Shown: positions 25,302 to 33,748 of the stretch, piece by piece
Position numbering within the stretch: position 1 is the stretch's first letter
Layout of the letters: each line of letters opens with the position of its first letter
Assembly (NCBI RefSeq): GCF_030733265.1
Contig: NZ_JASHJI010000003.1
Span: 248,001-312,000 of the forward strand
Direction: 5' to 3'
DNA from: Roseibium sp. MMSF_3412
Lineage (GTDB): Bacteria > Pseudomonadota > Alphaproteobacteria > Rhizobiales > Stappiaceae
DNA: 64,000 nt
Notes under the pieces: model-generated
Seen by the model: the letters and a program-made list of their open reading frames with translations, nothing else
Databases searched by the model: none
Told to the model about the DNA's origin: nothing
Translations under genes and position numbers: made by a program

Positions 25302-26327
25302 TCAGTAGAGATTTTCGCGCATGACGATCTCGATACGGATCTGCTCCTGCGCTTCGTAGATGCCTGCATCGTCACACTTTGCCCGCAACACGCGCAATGC
25401 GCTCCTGGCAAGGTGTCCGACATTCTGGGCTATGACGGCATCGACCTCTCCGTCCACGAGCGCCTGGCGCGTCACCGGCGTCAGGTCATGCGCCACGACG
25501 ACGAGATCCAGGCCGGCGGCAGTCTCCCGCAAGGCCTCGAGCATGATGGCATTGCCTGACCCCATGGAATAGACGGCCTTCAGATCGGCATGGGTTGCCG
25601 TCGCCCGGGTCAGCGTGTCGCGGATACGTTGCGGATCGTCGTGAAACTCGATTGTCGGCAGGGCCTTGAGCCTTGGAAAGTCACGCAAGAGCACCTCATC
25701 CAGACCGTAGCGGCGCTCGATACTGTCGCGCGCCACCATGGAATTGCTGGTCACCAGGATGCATCCGGTTTCCTTGCGCAGGAACCTTCCAAGCAGCGCG
25801 CCCGCTGTCTGACCTGCGGAGAAATTGTCGATTCCGACAAAATGGTCGCATTTCGAATTCGGCAAATCGGAAACAAAAGCAACGACATAGGCACCCGCAC
25901 TCTTGATGTGCGCGATCGCGTCGCGCACCTGTGGCGTTTCCGGCACCATCAGCGCGACCCCGTCAAGCGTTCCCAGGTCCAGCGATTTCAGGCGTTTCAC
26001 CACTGCATGCGGGTCTGCAGCGTTCACATAGACGATTTCGACATCGGCCCGGTCGGTCACCTGTGCGGCCGTCGCTTCACGCACGGCACCGGCGACGGTG
26101 TCGACAAAATGATTCGGACCTTCCGGCAGCACGAACACGAACTTGTAGCGCCGCTTCCTGGCAAGGTTTGCGGCATTCGTGTCCCGGACGTATCCGAGCC
26201 TTCGCACCGCATCCTTGACGCGCTCGGCGTTTTTCGGCCGCACGTCCGCGCGACCGTTCAAGACCCGGTCGACAGTCGAAAGACTGACACCGGCTTCGCG
26301 CGCTATATCGTGGACTGTCGGCTTCAC
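25302..26327 (-). CDS. LacI-family repressor of the sugar ABC operon
   Basis: The 341-residue product begins with a LacI HTH and hinge (TVHDIAREAGVSLSTVDRVLNG then RPKNAERVKDAVRRLGYV), followed by a periplasmic-binding-type ligand domain. A GTG at 26327 with GGAGAG 7 bases upstream is the best start; an ATG at 26375 would read through its own operator. It is transcribed in the same direction as, and just upstream of, the ABC-kinase operon. Sites sharing TGACATACGT lie before both genes, so it should repress both and be released by the transported sugar or its phosphate. Confidence 0.9.
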   Translation of the reverse strand: MKPTVHDIAREAGVSLSTVDRVLNGRADVRPKNAERVKDAVRRLGYVRDTNAANLARKRRYKFVFVLPEGPNHFVDTVAGAVREATAAQVTDRADVEIVYVNAADPHAVVKRLKSLDLGTLDGVALMVPETPQVRDAIAHIKSAGAYVVAFVSDLPNSKCDHFVGIDNFSAGQTAGALLGRFLRKETGCILVTSNSMVARDSIERRYGLDEVLLRDFPRLKALPTIEFHDDPQRIRDTLTRATATHADLKAVYSMGSGNAIMLEALRETAAGLDLVVVAHDLTPVTRQALVDGEVDAVIAQNVGHLARSALRVLRAKCDDAGIYEAQEQIRIEIVMRENLY

Positions 26328-26369
26328 GTCGCTTCTCTCCCGAGGGACCGTCAATCTGGCGCGCCAAAC

Positions 26370-26379
26370 TGACATACGT
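26370..26379. promoter_or_regulatory. LacI-type operator O3 ahead of the repressor gene
   Basis: TGACATACGT followed by CAATC forms an imperfect dyad (TGAC-N4-GTCA) 43 bp upstream of the repressor GTG start. It matches the operator core at 25154-25171, pointing to autoregulation. The surrounding 26328-26664 spacer contains no gene; its right end holds the CCGGGACGACCCG repeat pair. Confidence 0.65.
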
Positions 26380-26609
26380 CAATCAAAATGTAGCACCGGC
26401 ACAGTCTTTTCCAAGAAAATCGGGATTTGTCAGACAGTTAGTTCGGGTCTTCGATATGTAGCGGCGATCTGCGCGGCGTCAGAAAATCAAAAGAATCCCA
26501 ACAGGTCGCTGCTGCCGTCTCGGCAATCCCCGACACCATCCGCACTCGGTGCGTCGCCGGGTTTTGCAAGGCGCGGCAACATGGTCTAATGCTTCGGATC
26601 AGTTGCCAG

Positions 26610-26650
26610 CCGGGACGACCCGGTGTGACATGGCTTACCGGGACGACCCG
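26610..26650. repeat. two direct copies of CCGGGACGACCCG
   Basis: Identical 13-mers at 26610-26622 and 26638-26650 are spaced 28 bp start to start. Each can also fold as a four-pair mini-hairpin (CGGG-acga-CCCG). They end 14 bases before the isochorismatase-like gene, so they sit in its leader or promoter. They could be a regulator's tandem sites. Confidence 0.6.
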
Positions 26651-26664
26651 AAAAAGGAGTCGGA

Positions 26665-27297
26665 ATGGCAAACTCGGCAATGCCCCGGAGAAAGCTCATC
26701 GAAGGACGCGCAGCGCTTCTGGTGATCGACATTCAAAAAAGTACCTTTGTCGACGACAGCGCGGTGCGGTCGATCGACAACATGCCCGGGTACCGGGATC
26801 GCATGCTGGCATGCGCGAACCTGATTGACGCTGCGCACGAGGCCGGAACGCCGGTGATTTTCATTCAGGAGATCCACCGCGGCGATTTGGTCGACTTCGG
26901 CCGGGAACTCGACGGAGACGAAGATGTTCATTGCCTTGAGGGAGACCCGCGCACGGACATTGCCAGGGAAGAACTCGGATTCCTCGACGGCGACTATGTG
27001 GTTCCGAAGCGCCGGTATTCGGCGTTCTTCGGCACCGATCTCGAAATCCTTCTGCGCGGCCTGAAGGTGAACACGCTTCTCCTGTGCGGCGGCCTGACCG
27101 ATGTGTGCGTCCACTACACCTTTGTCGATGGACACCAGTCGGACTACTTCTGCAGGGTGATTGAGGACTGCGTCGCCGGTTCGAGCCTTGAGGCGCACGA
27201 AGCCGCGCTTCGCGCGATGGAATACCTGCAGACCGGCGCCCGGCAGCCCGCCTCCGGCGTGATCGCCGCCATGAAGGCAAACATGCAGGGCGTCTAG
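26665..27297 (+). CDS. isochorismatase-family cysteine hydrolase
   Basis: The 210-residue product has the isochorismatase-like fold with catalytic Asp in LLVIDIQ (near residue 23), Lys in VPKRRYSAF and Cys in GGLTDVCVHYT. Members hydrolyse nicotinamide, carbamoyl-amides, biuret or related C-N bonds. The exact substrate cannot be told. The ATG at 26665 follows AGGAG by 6 bases. It is convergent with an SDR gene and beside a BCCT transporter, which may indicate use of a quaternary amine-derived amide. Confidence 0.85.
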   Translation: MANSAMPRRKLIEGRAALLVIDIQKSTFVDDSAVRSIDNMPGYRDRMLACANLIDAAHEAGTPVIFIQEIHRGDLVDFGRELDGDEDVHCLEGDPRTDIAREELGFLDGDYVVPKRRYSAFFGTDLEILLRGLKVNTLLLCGGLTDVCVHYTFVDGHQSDYFCRVIEDCVAGSSLEAHEAALRAMEYLQTGARQPASGVIAAMKANMQGV

Positions 27298-27345
27298 GCT
27301 GCGCGAAGGTCGGCGCGAAGAGCCCCGGGAGCAGCCGGGCCGCAT

Positions 27346-28110
27346 TCAAGGAGCCAGCGTTTCCGTGTGTCCGTCGATGGCGAGGATCTGACCGGAGATT
27401 TTCTGCCCGGCGTCGGAGGCCAGGAAGGAAATCATGTTGGTGACGTCTTCCGCCGTGACCCAGGTCCGCATCGAGACACCGTCCACATAGAGCGCACGGA
27501 CCTCGTCCTCGCTCAGGCCCCGCGCAGCCGCCTCGTTGGCAACAACCCGGTCCATGCGCGGCCCTTCGACGGCTCCGGGGCATATCGCGTTGACGCGAAT
27601 GCCGTGCGGTCCCAGTTCCATCGCAAGCGTTTTGGTCAGGCCGACGATCGCCCATTTGGCGGCAGCATAAGGAGAGCGCATCGGATAGCCCATGATCCCA
27701 GCGGTCGAGGATGTCAGGGTGATCAGACCCGATCCCTGCGCCTTCATCACGCGGGCCGCCCAGCGGCAGGTCAGAAACGCACCATGCACATTCGTGGCGA
27801 CACAGCTCTGCCAGTCCGCGTAATCAAGCGTTTCAATCGCGCCTGCTGGGCCGCCGGTTCCCGCATTTGCGCAAACGATGTCGGCGCCGCCCCACCGGGC
27901 TTCAAGCTCGCCAAGAAAATCCCCCATATCGTTTTCAGATGTCACATCCGCAACGGCGGCGACAGCCTGCGGATGTAGCTCGGAGAAGGAAACGACGGCA
28001 TCCGCATCGGCGTCGCAGATGGCGACCTGAGCGCCCTCGCTCAAAAAGCGTTCGGCGATCACACGCCCGATCCCGGCGGCGCCGGCTGAGACAAGAACCC
28101 GCTTTGTCAT
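27346..28110 (-). CDS. SDR-family NAD(P)-dependent oxidoreductase
   Basis: A 254-residue classical short-chain dehydrogenase: cofactor motif SAGAAGIGR at about residues 8-16, the NAG motif (ANAGTG), catalytic Ser in SSTAG and SPYAAAKWA supplying Tyr and Lys. The acidic residue after strand 2 (ICDAD) suggests NAD over NADP. Substrate unknown. The ATG at 28110 has AAAGGCG upstream; the open frame to 28197 lacks support. It is divergent from the BCCT gene. Confidence 0.9.
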   Translation of the reverse strand: MTKRVLVSAGAAGIGRVIAERFLSEGAQVAICDADADAVVSFSELHPQAVAAVADVTSENDMGDFLGELEARWGGADIVCANAGTGGPAGAIETLDYADWQSCVATNVHGAFLTCRWAARVMKAQGSGLITLTSSTAGIMGYPMRSPYAAAKWAIVGLTKTLAMELGPHGIRVNAICPGAVEGPRMDRVVANEAAARGLSEDEVRALYVDGVSMRTWVTAEDVTNMISFLASDAGQKISGQILAIDGHTETLAP

Positions 28111-28382
28111 GAAACAACGCCTTTCTGGATGAGACGACCTCGAAGCGGGCTGGAAAGTGCCCGCACCGCAGGCCGGACGCAAGCAGTTTTCCCGCATGAA
28201 AGCCGAAACGTCACGTTATCAAAGCGAAGCGGACGCTGCGGAAGGCTCGTTGTCGGGACTGGAATACCCGGTGACGCATGCAACAAATTCAATGCGACAT
28301 TTTTTCGCACAATTATTGGACTTCCGCCTTGTTCGTATGCAACGCTGGCGGGACGGGGAACAGAACGTCACATGGAGGGGAT

Positions 28383-29993
28383 ATGTCTGACACACCAGAA
28401 ACAAAGAAGATGCTGGATCCGGATCCCCGGGTCTGGGACTTCGAAACGGAATACGAGCTCGGGCAAGACAATATCCGGCCCTTCGGCCTGGATCTGCACA
28501 ACCCTGTCTTCCTGATCTCGAGTATCCTGATCGCGGCCTTCGTTCTGATTGCGCTTGCGAACCAGGAAGCCGCTGCTTCATTCTTCGGCTGGTTGCGCCC
28601 CTGGCTGACCAGCACGTTTGACTGGTTCCTGGTCCTGTCGGTCAATGCAATCACGCTCTTCTGCCTTGCCCTGATCATCCTGCCGGTCGGATCGGTCAGG
28701 ATCGGCGGCAAGGACGCGAAACCGGACTATTCCTATGCCGGCTGGATCGCGATGATGTTCGCCGCTGGCATCGGCATCGGCCTGCTGTTCTTCGGTGTTC
28801 TTGAGCCCGTCTACTACAATTTCGCCGAAAGTGGCGGCGCAAGCCCGCTCGGGATCGACATAAACGAACCGGGCAACGAATATATCGGCATTGTCGGCAC
28901 GATCCACCACTGGGGCCTCGAAGGCTGGGCGGTCTATGCCGCGGTCGGACTGTCGCTCGCGATCTTCGCCTACAATCTCGGCCTGCCGCTCACGCTCCGG
29001 TCCGCGTTTTATCCCATACTCGGCGAACGCGTCTGGGGCTGGTGGGGCCACGCCATCGACACGCTTGCCGTTTTCGCGACCCTGTTCGGCCTGACCACAT
29101 CGCTCGGTCTCGGTGCACAACAGGTCGCTGCCGGTCTTTATGAGGTCTTCGGCATCGAACCGAGCCCGACCGTCGTTGTCCTGCTCATCATCGGCATCAC
29201 CGCCATCGCGCTCGGCTCGGTTCTGCTCGGCATGGACGCGGGCGTGAAAAGGCTGTCGGAAATCAACATGATCATGGCCGTTGGCCTGTTCCTGTTCGTG
29301 ATCATTGCAACGGGTATCGGCGTCGCCGCGACGCGCTACTTCTCGGTGATGACGGACTACATCATGCTGTTACCGGCACTATCGAATCCGTTCGGGCGAG
29401 AGGACACCAGTTTCTTCCACGGCTGGACGACATTCTACTGGGCCTGGTGGATCGCCTGGTCGCCATTTGTGGGCATGTTCATCGCCCGCATTTCCAGGGG
29501 CCGCACGGTGCGTGAATTCGTTATCTGTGCGCTGATCGCACCGACAGCTGTCTGCGCCTTGTGGATGTCGACCTTCGGTGGCGCGGCCATCGACATGCTG
29601 AACGCCGGCGGCGCGGAAGGCGTCCGGGCAACGGTGATCGATGCCTACAAGCCGGAAGGCGCCCTGTTCGGCTTCCTGAAGGAACTGCCGCTTTACCAGA
29701 TCGTCGCACCGATCTCGCTTCTTCTGATCGTGATCTTCTTCGTGACGTCGTCCGATTCCGGTTCGCTCGTGATCGACACCATCACGGCCGGCGGCAAGAT
29801 GGATGCGCCCGTCATCCAGCGCGTTTTCTGGTGCACGCTGGAAGGCCTGGTTGCCATCGCATTGCTGCTCGGCGGCGGCCTGTCGGCCCTGCAGGGGGCG
29901 GCGGTCTCGACCGGGATCCCGTTCACGCTCGTGGTTCTGGTCATGTGCTACTGCCTCTATCTGGCACTCAGGGCGGAACGCGCGAAACTTTAA
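28383..29993 (+). CDS. BCCT-family betaine/carnitine/choline-type transporter
   Basis: A 536-residue inner-membrane protein with 12 predicted helices. It has the BCCT signatures: the glycine-rich MFAAGIGIGLLFFGVLEP helix and the tryptophan-rich segment FYWAWWIAWSPFVGMFIARI followed by SRGRTVREF. It should import a quaternary ammonium or sulfonium compound, usually with Na+. The start at 28383 has GGAGGGG upstream; the open frame to 28278 is not supported. The neighbouring SDR and hydrolase genes may act on the substrate, but that is only context. Confidence 0.93.
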   Translation: MSDTPETKKMLDPDPRVWDFETEYELGQDNIRPFGLDLHNPVFLISSILIAAFVLIALANQEAAASFFGWLRPWLTSTFDWFLVLSVNAITLFCLALIILPVGSVRIGGKDAKPDYSYAGWIAMMFAAGIGIGLLFFGVLEPVYYNFAESGGASPLGIDINEPGNEYIGIVGTIHHWGLEGWAVYAAVGLSLAIFAYNLGLPLTLRSAFYPILGERVWGWWGHAIDTLAVFATLFGLTTSLGLGAQQVAAGLYEVFGIEPSPTVVVLLIIGITAIALGSVLLGMDAGVKRLSEINMIMAVGLFLFVIIATGIGVAATRYFSVMTDYIMLLPALSNPFGREDTSFFHGWTTFYWAWWIAWSPFVGMFIARISRGRTVREFVICALIAPTAVCALWMSTFGGAAIDMLNAGGAEGVRATVIDAYKPEGALFGFLKELPLYQIVAPISLLLIVIFFVTSSDSGSLVIDTITAGGKMDAPVIQRVFWCTLEGLVAIALLLGGGLSALQGAAVSTGIPFTLVVLVMCYCLYLALRAERAKL

Positions 29994-30004
29994 GCAATAC
30001 TGTT

Positions 30005-30034
30005 TCAGGCGGCGGCCATTCCTCCGCCGCCTGA
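30005..30034. terminator. hairpin terminator between convergent BCCT and acdS genes
   Basis: A perfect 11-bp GC-rich stem (TCAGGCGGCGG and complement) with an 8-base loop lies 12 bases after the BCCT stop and between convergent genes. It lacks a long T run on either strand, so efficiency is uncertain. Confidence 0.65.
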
Positions 30035-30085
30035 GACTGACCCGCTGACCGCATCGCCGCGGTCATGCGCCAGAAACTTTCCTTT

Positions 30086-31102
30086 TCAGCCGTCCTTGTA
30101 ATAGTAGCTGTAGCCGTTGAGCGCAGGTGCACCGCCGAGATGGGCGTAAAGAACTTTCGCGCCGTCCTCGAATTGTCCCTTCCTGACGAGATCGATCATG
30201 CCCTGCATCGATTTGCCCTCGTAGACCGGGTCCGTGATCATCGCTTCCGTCTTGGCCGCCAGACGGATCGCGTCGTTGGTTTCTTCCGAGGGCACCCCGT
30301 AAGCCGGGTAGGCGTAGTCAGGATTGATGACGATCTCGCCGTCCGAGACGCGCCTGCCCAGTTCAACGATCTCAGCTGTTTGGTCAACGATCTGGCGCAC
30401 CTGTGCGCGCGTCTGCTCCAGCGTGCCGGACGCATCGATGCCGATCACCCGGTCCGCGCGGTCCTGCGCCGCGAACCCGACGATCATGCCTGCCTGCGTG
30501 GATCCCGTGACAACACAAACGATGATGTAATCGAACTTGAATCCCAGCTCGGCTTCCTGCGCCTTCACCTCTTCGGCAAAGCCGACATAGCCGAGCCCGC
30601 CGTATTTGTGAACGGACGCACCCGCCGGAATGCCATAGGGCACGCCGCCGGCATCGCGTACGGAGTCCATCGCGTCTTCCCAGCTTTTGCGGATGCCGAT
30701 GTCGAAGCCGTCATCGACGAGCCTTGAATCCGCACCCATGAGACGCGTCAGGAGAATATTGCCGACGCGATCGTAGACCGCATCGTAGTGGGGCACCCAC
30801 TTCTCCTGAACGACGACGCATTTCATGCCGATCTTCGCTGCGGTCGCAGCCACCATGCGCGTATGGTTCGACTGCACACCGCCGATGGAGACCAGGGTAT
30901 CGGCCCCGGAGGCGATGGCGTCCGGCACGATATATTCCAGCTTGCGCAGCTTGTTGCCGCCAAAGGCGAGCCCGGAATTGCAGTCTTCCCGTTTTGCGTA
31001 GATCTGAACCTTGCCGCCGAGCGCATCGGAAAGACGCGGCAAATGCTCGATGGGCGTCGGCCCGAAGGTCAGGGGATAGCGTTCGAACTTTTCAAGATTC
31101 AT
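30086..31102 (-). CDS. acdS: 1-aminocyclopropane-1-carboxylate (ACC) deaminase
   Basis: The 338-residue product, the normal length for AcdS, opens [15 protein letters not shown] and has the PLP lysine at Lys51 (AFGGNK). Glu295 (VYEGKS) and Leu322 (AHLGGAP) are both present; these two separate true ACC deaminase from D-cysteine desulfhydrase. It cleaves ACC, the plant ethylene precursor, to 2-oxobutyrate and ammonia in the cytosol. The ATG at 31102 gives the family-standard N-terminus. A divergent Lrp-type regulator gene adjoins, the usual acdS-acdR arrangement. The trait suggests contact with plants or algae that make ACC. Confidence 0.95.
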   Translation of the reverse strand: MNLEKFERYPLTFGPTPIEHLPRLSDALGGKVQIYAKREDCNSGLAFGGNKLRKLEYIVPDAIASGADTLVSIGGVQSNHTRMVAATAAKIGMKCVVVQEKWVPHYDAVYDRVGNILLTRLMGADSRLVDDGFDIGIRKSWEDAMDSVRDAGGVPYGIPAGASVHKYGGLGYVGFAEEVKAQEAELGFKFDYIIVCVVTGSTQAGMIVGFAAQDRADRVIGIDASGTLEQTRAQVRQIVDQTAEIVELGRRVSDGEIVINPDYAYPAYGVPSEETNDAIRLAAKTEAMITDPVYEGKSMQGMIDLVRKGQFEDGAKVLYAHLGGAPALNGYSYYYKDG

Positions 31103-31259
31103 GGCAGGGCACCTTTCTGATTTCTGTTCGCCAGAGGCTGACAGAAAACGCCAGAAAGGTGCTCTCGTTCTTTGCCTACCATATGAGCAAAATTCACATT
31201 TTTTCTCCAATGAAGTAGAATCTCTCTCAAATTTTTCTTTCAAAACGAAAGATTCTCTC
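31103..31259. promoter_or_regulatory. acdS-acdR divergent promoter region
   Basis: The 157-bp spacer is A/T-rich near acdR and contains the dyad CTTTC-aaaac-GAAAG (31237-31251) immediately before the acdR start. Lrp-type AcdR proteins bind between acdR and acdS, so this dyad is a candidate site. A potential 11-codon ORF starting near 31193 has no support and is not called. Confidence 0.55.
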
Positions 31260-31724
31260 ATGAGCGCTTCACTCGACAGGACTGATCGGAAAATTCTCAA
31301 ACTTCTTCAAACGGAAGGGCGGCTTTCGAATGCCGAACTTGCCGAGCGGGTGAGTGTCAGCCCGGCGACCTGTCACCGGCGCACGCAAAGGCTGTTTGAC
31401 GAAGGCGTCATCGGCTCCGTCCGTGCCATGGTCAATCCGGACGAGGTGGATCGCGCCGCGCTGGTAATTGTCGGCGTGGTGCTGGACCGGTCCACGCCTC
31501 AGAGTTTCGCCGAATTCGAAGACGCGGTCCGGGGACTGAATTTCGTTCTCGATTGCCATCTGGTCGCCGGCGATTTCGACTACTTCCTGAAAATCCGCGT
31601 CAAGGACATGGCCGATTTCAACAGGCTGCACGGCGAAAAGCTGATCGCCCTGCCGGGTGTCCGGCAGACGCGAACATTTTTCGTGATGAAGGAAGTCACC
31701 GACAACGCACCGCTGTCTTTTTAG
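31260..31724 (+). CDS. acdR: Lrp/AsnC-family regulator of ACC deaminase
   Basis: The 154-residue product has an N-terminal HTH ([27 protein letters not shown] then [12 protein letters not shown]) and a C-terminal RAM ligand domain ([15 protein letters not shown]). This is the size and layout of AcdR, which activates acdS in the presence of ACC. The ATG at 31260 gives a normal Lrp N-terminus; the open frame to 31101 covers the promoter. Assignment as acdR rests mainly on the divergent acdS neighbour. Confidence 0.88.
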   Translation: MSASLDRTDRKILKLLQTEGRLSNAELAERVSVSPATCHRRTQRLFDEGVIGSVRAMVNPDEVDRAALVIVGVVLDRSTPQSFAEFEDAVRGLNFVLDCHLVAGDFDYFLKIRVKDMADFNRLHGEKLIALPGVRQTRTFFVMKEVTDNAPLSF

Positions 31725-31759
31725 CGTGAGCAACGTTCTTCTTCGAACAACGCCACGCG

Positions 31760-32500
31760 TCAGATGTCGCCGTTCACCACGAGCTGGATCCGGTCGGCGG
31801 CGGCACGGGCGCGGGTGTACTGGATCGGCTTGCCGGACGTGTCGAGATTGATGCTCTCGACCACCAGCACCGGCTGGCCCAGCGAAATGCCGAGCTGCTG
31901 GGCATCCCTTGCCTCGACCAGTTCCGACGTGATCCGGCTTTCCTTGCGCCGGTAGTCCTCAATCCCCGCCCGGTTCAGCGCCTCGGTGATCGACCCGCTT
32001 TCCGCATAGTCGGCGACGAAATTCGGCACGGTCGCCTGCACGAACCAGCTTGTCCCGATTATCATCGGAACCCCGTCGGCGACACGAAGCGTTTCCAGCC
32101 GGATCAGCATCGTGCCGAGCGGCACATCGAGCTGGTTGGCAAGCAGCGCATCGGCCTCTTCCAGCGCCGAGCCGATCAGCCGGCCGCTCGGCGAACGGTC
32201 CTGGCCGGAGACGATCTCGGAAAACCGAGTTCTCGGTCCGATCGGATAGCTCAGCGGTGCCGAGGCGACAAATGTTCCCCTGCCCTGATCCGCCCGCAGA
32301 ATACCTTCCGCCGTCAGCGCGGCGATTGCCCGGCGAACCGTGTGGCGGTTCACGCCGAACCGGGCCGCCAGAGTCGATTCGGGCGGCAGCCTGCTGCCTT
32401 CCTCGAAGGCACCGCTGATGATTTCCGCCTTCAGCGTCTCCATGATCTGACGCCAGACGGCAATTCCGGCATTGCGATCAAGTGAGGTTGTGTTCGTCAT
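31760..32500 (-). CDS. phnF: GntR/HutC-family regulator of phosphonate genes
   Basis: The 246-residue product has a GntR winged HTH (RLPPESTLAARFGVNRHTVRRAIAAL) and a C-terminal UTRA ligand domain typical of the HutC subfamily. It is divergent from phnG, the standard place of phnF. A HutC-type site, TTGTATAGACAA, lies in the spacer. It probably represses the C-P lyase operon until a phosphonate or phosphate signal appears. The ATG at 32500 is chosen; an in-frame GTG lies 6 bases upstream. Confidence 0.9.
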   Translation of the reverse strand: MTNTTSLDRNAGIAVWRQIMETLKAEIISGAFEEGSRLPPESTLAARFGVNRHTVRRAIAALTAEGILRADQGRGTFVASAPLSYPIGPRTRFSEIVSGQDRSPSGRLIGSALEEADALLANQLDVPLGTMLIRLETLRVADGVPMIIGTSWFVQATVPNFVADYAESGSITEALNRAGIEDYRRKESRITSELVEARDAQQLGISLGQPVLVVESINLDTSGKPIQYTRARAAADRIQLVVNGDI

Positions 32501-32542
32501 GTGCACGTCATCAAATTTCGATAGGAAAGAGTCAACTGGATT

Positions 32543-32558
32543 ATTTGTATAGACAAAT
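32543..32558. promoter_or_regulatory. PhnF/HutC-type operator
   Basis: ATTTGTATAGACAAAT is a near-perfect dyad containing GTATAGAC, matching the HutC-family pattern GT-N-TA-N-AC. It lies 42 bp from the phnF start and 72 bp from phnG. TAGACAAAT is repeated directly after it (32559-32566 region), which may extend the site. Confidence 0.75.
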
Positions 32559-32630
32559 AGACAAATCATCGGTAAACAGGACCTGTTTTCGACATTCCCT
32601 CCTGTGACCGCCAACCTGAAGGCGCGCATC

Positions 32631-33104
32631 ATGACCGAAGCCACACATCTCAATCCGGATGAAAGCGGACACGCGGCCCGCCAGCGAATCATCGCAACGC
32701 TCGCGGCCGCAACGCCCGAGGCTGTCGCTGAAAAGTACCAGGCCATCGAGACGCCGGACTTCGAACTGGTGCGCCAGCCTGAAACCGGCCTTGTCATGGT
32801 TCGTGGCCGCATGGGCGGCACCGGCAGTCCGTTCAACCTGGGCGAAGTCACGGTAACCCGCTGCGTCGTGCGATTGGCAACCGGAGAGACCGGCAGTGCC
32901 TACAGCCTCGGACGAAACAAGGAAAAGGCGCTTCAGTCCGCCGTGATCGACGCCCTGTGGCAGCGCGGCGATGCGAGGGATCATATCGAGACCAGCGTTA
33001 TCGCGCCGCTTGCCGCATCCCAAACCGAGATGCGCGAAACCGTCCGGGAAGAAACCGAGGCGACGAAAGTCAATTTCTTCACCATGGTGCGGGGAGACAA
33101 CTGA
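32631..33104 (+). CDS. phnG: C-P lyase subunit PhnG
   Basis: A 157-residue protein with the PhnG pattern (RQRIIATLAAATPEAV; GTGSPFNLGEVTVTRCVV). In the C-P lyase core complex PhnG pairs with PhnI, PhnH and PhnJ and takes part in transferring methylphosphonate to the ribose of ATP. The ATG at 32631 follows GAAGG; a GTG at 32604 is in frame but less likely. It opens the operon under the PhnF site, and its stop overlaps the phnH start as TGATG. Confidence 0.93.
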   Translation: MTEATHLNPDESGHAARQRIIATLAAATPEAVAEKYQAIETPDFELVRQPETGLVMVRGRMGGTGSPFNLGEVTVTRCVVRLATGETGSAYSLGRNKEKALQSAVIDALWQRGDARDHIETSVIAPLAASQTEMRETVREETEATKVNFFTMVRGDN

Positions 33105-33745
33105 TGGAAACCGGAACTGCAACGACCAACCCCGATGGCAGGCAGACGCCGCTCGCCGCCGGCTTCGCTGATCCGGCGCATGACGCGCAGGCCTGCTTTC
33201 GCGCAATCATGAACGCGATGGCGCGCCCGGGAACGCTGCAAAGACTGAATACCGGCACACTTATGCCGCCCGCTCCGCTGACGCCGGTCGCCGCGGCGAT
33301 CGCCCTGACGCTGTTCGACTACGACACGCCCATCTGGCTGGACCGGACATTGATGTCGTCGGAACCGGTCAAGGCCTTTCTGCGATTTCACACCGGAGCA
33401 CCTATTGTCAGCGAACCCGTTGAGGCCGCCTTCGCGCTTGTTGCCGATCCGAAACAGCTGATCCCGCTTGCAAGCTTCAACCAGGGCTCGGCGGAATACC
33501 CGGACGAATCGACAACGGTCATCTTGAGCGGACAGAGCTTCGATACGTCTGAGAAGGTGATACTGACCGGCCCGGGCATCAAGGAGACGGCATCCCTCGC
33601 CGTGAACCCGGTTCCCCCGGCGTTCTGGGACCAGGTGATCAGCAACAACAGGCAGTTTCCAAGGGGAATTGACCTGATCTTCGCCGGCAGGACGGACATT
33701 GCCGCGCTGCCGCGATCCACCAGCGTCAAGCTCACGGAGGTTTAA
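33104..33745 (+). CDS. phnH: C-P lyase subunit PhnH
   Basis: A 213-residue protein containing the PhnH core GFADPAHDAQACFRAIMNAMA and RPGTLQRL. PhnH is a PLP-transferase-like fold without PLP that is part of the C-P lyase core complex. The ATG at 33104 overlaps the phnG stop by one base with GGGGAG upstream. Length is close to the family's roughly 190-200 residues. Confidence 0.93.
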   Translation: METGTATTNPDGRQTPLAAGFADPAHDAQACFRAIMNAMARPGTLQRLNTGTLMPPAPLTPVAAAIALTLFDYDTPIWLDRTLMSSEPVKAFLRFHTGAPIVSEPVEAAFALVADPKQLIPLASFNQGSAEYPDESTTVILSGQSFDTSEKVILTGPGIKETASLAVNPVPPAFWDQVISNNRQFPRGIDLIFAGRTDIAALPRSTSVKLTEV

Positions 33746-33748
33746 GCC

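Noticed and set aside
30086..31102. acdS as D-cysteine desulfhydrase
   Set aside because: Glu295 and Leu322, diagnostic of ACC deaminase, are both present, and acdR is adjacent.
31182..31218. Short ORF encoding [11 protein letters not shown] between acdS and acdR as a leader peptide
   Set aside because: No ribosome binding site, no attenuator hairpin after it and no reason from known acdR control.
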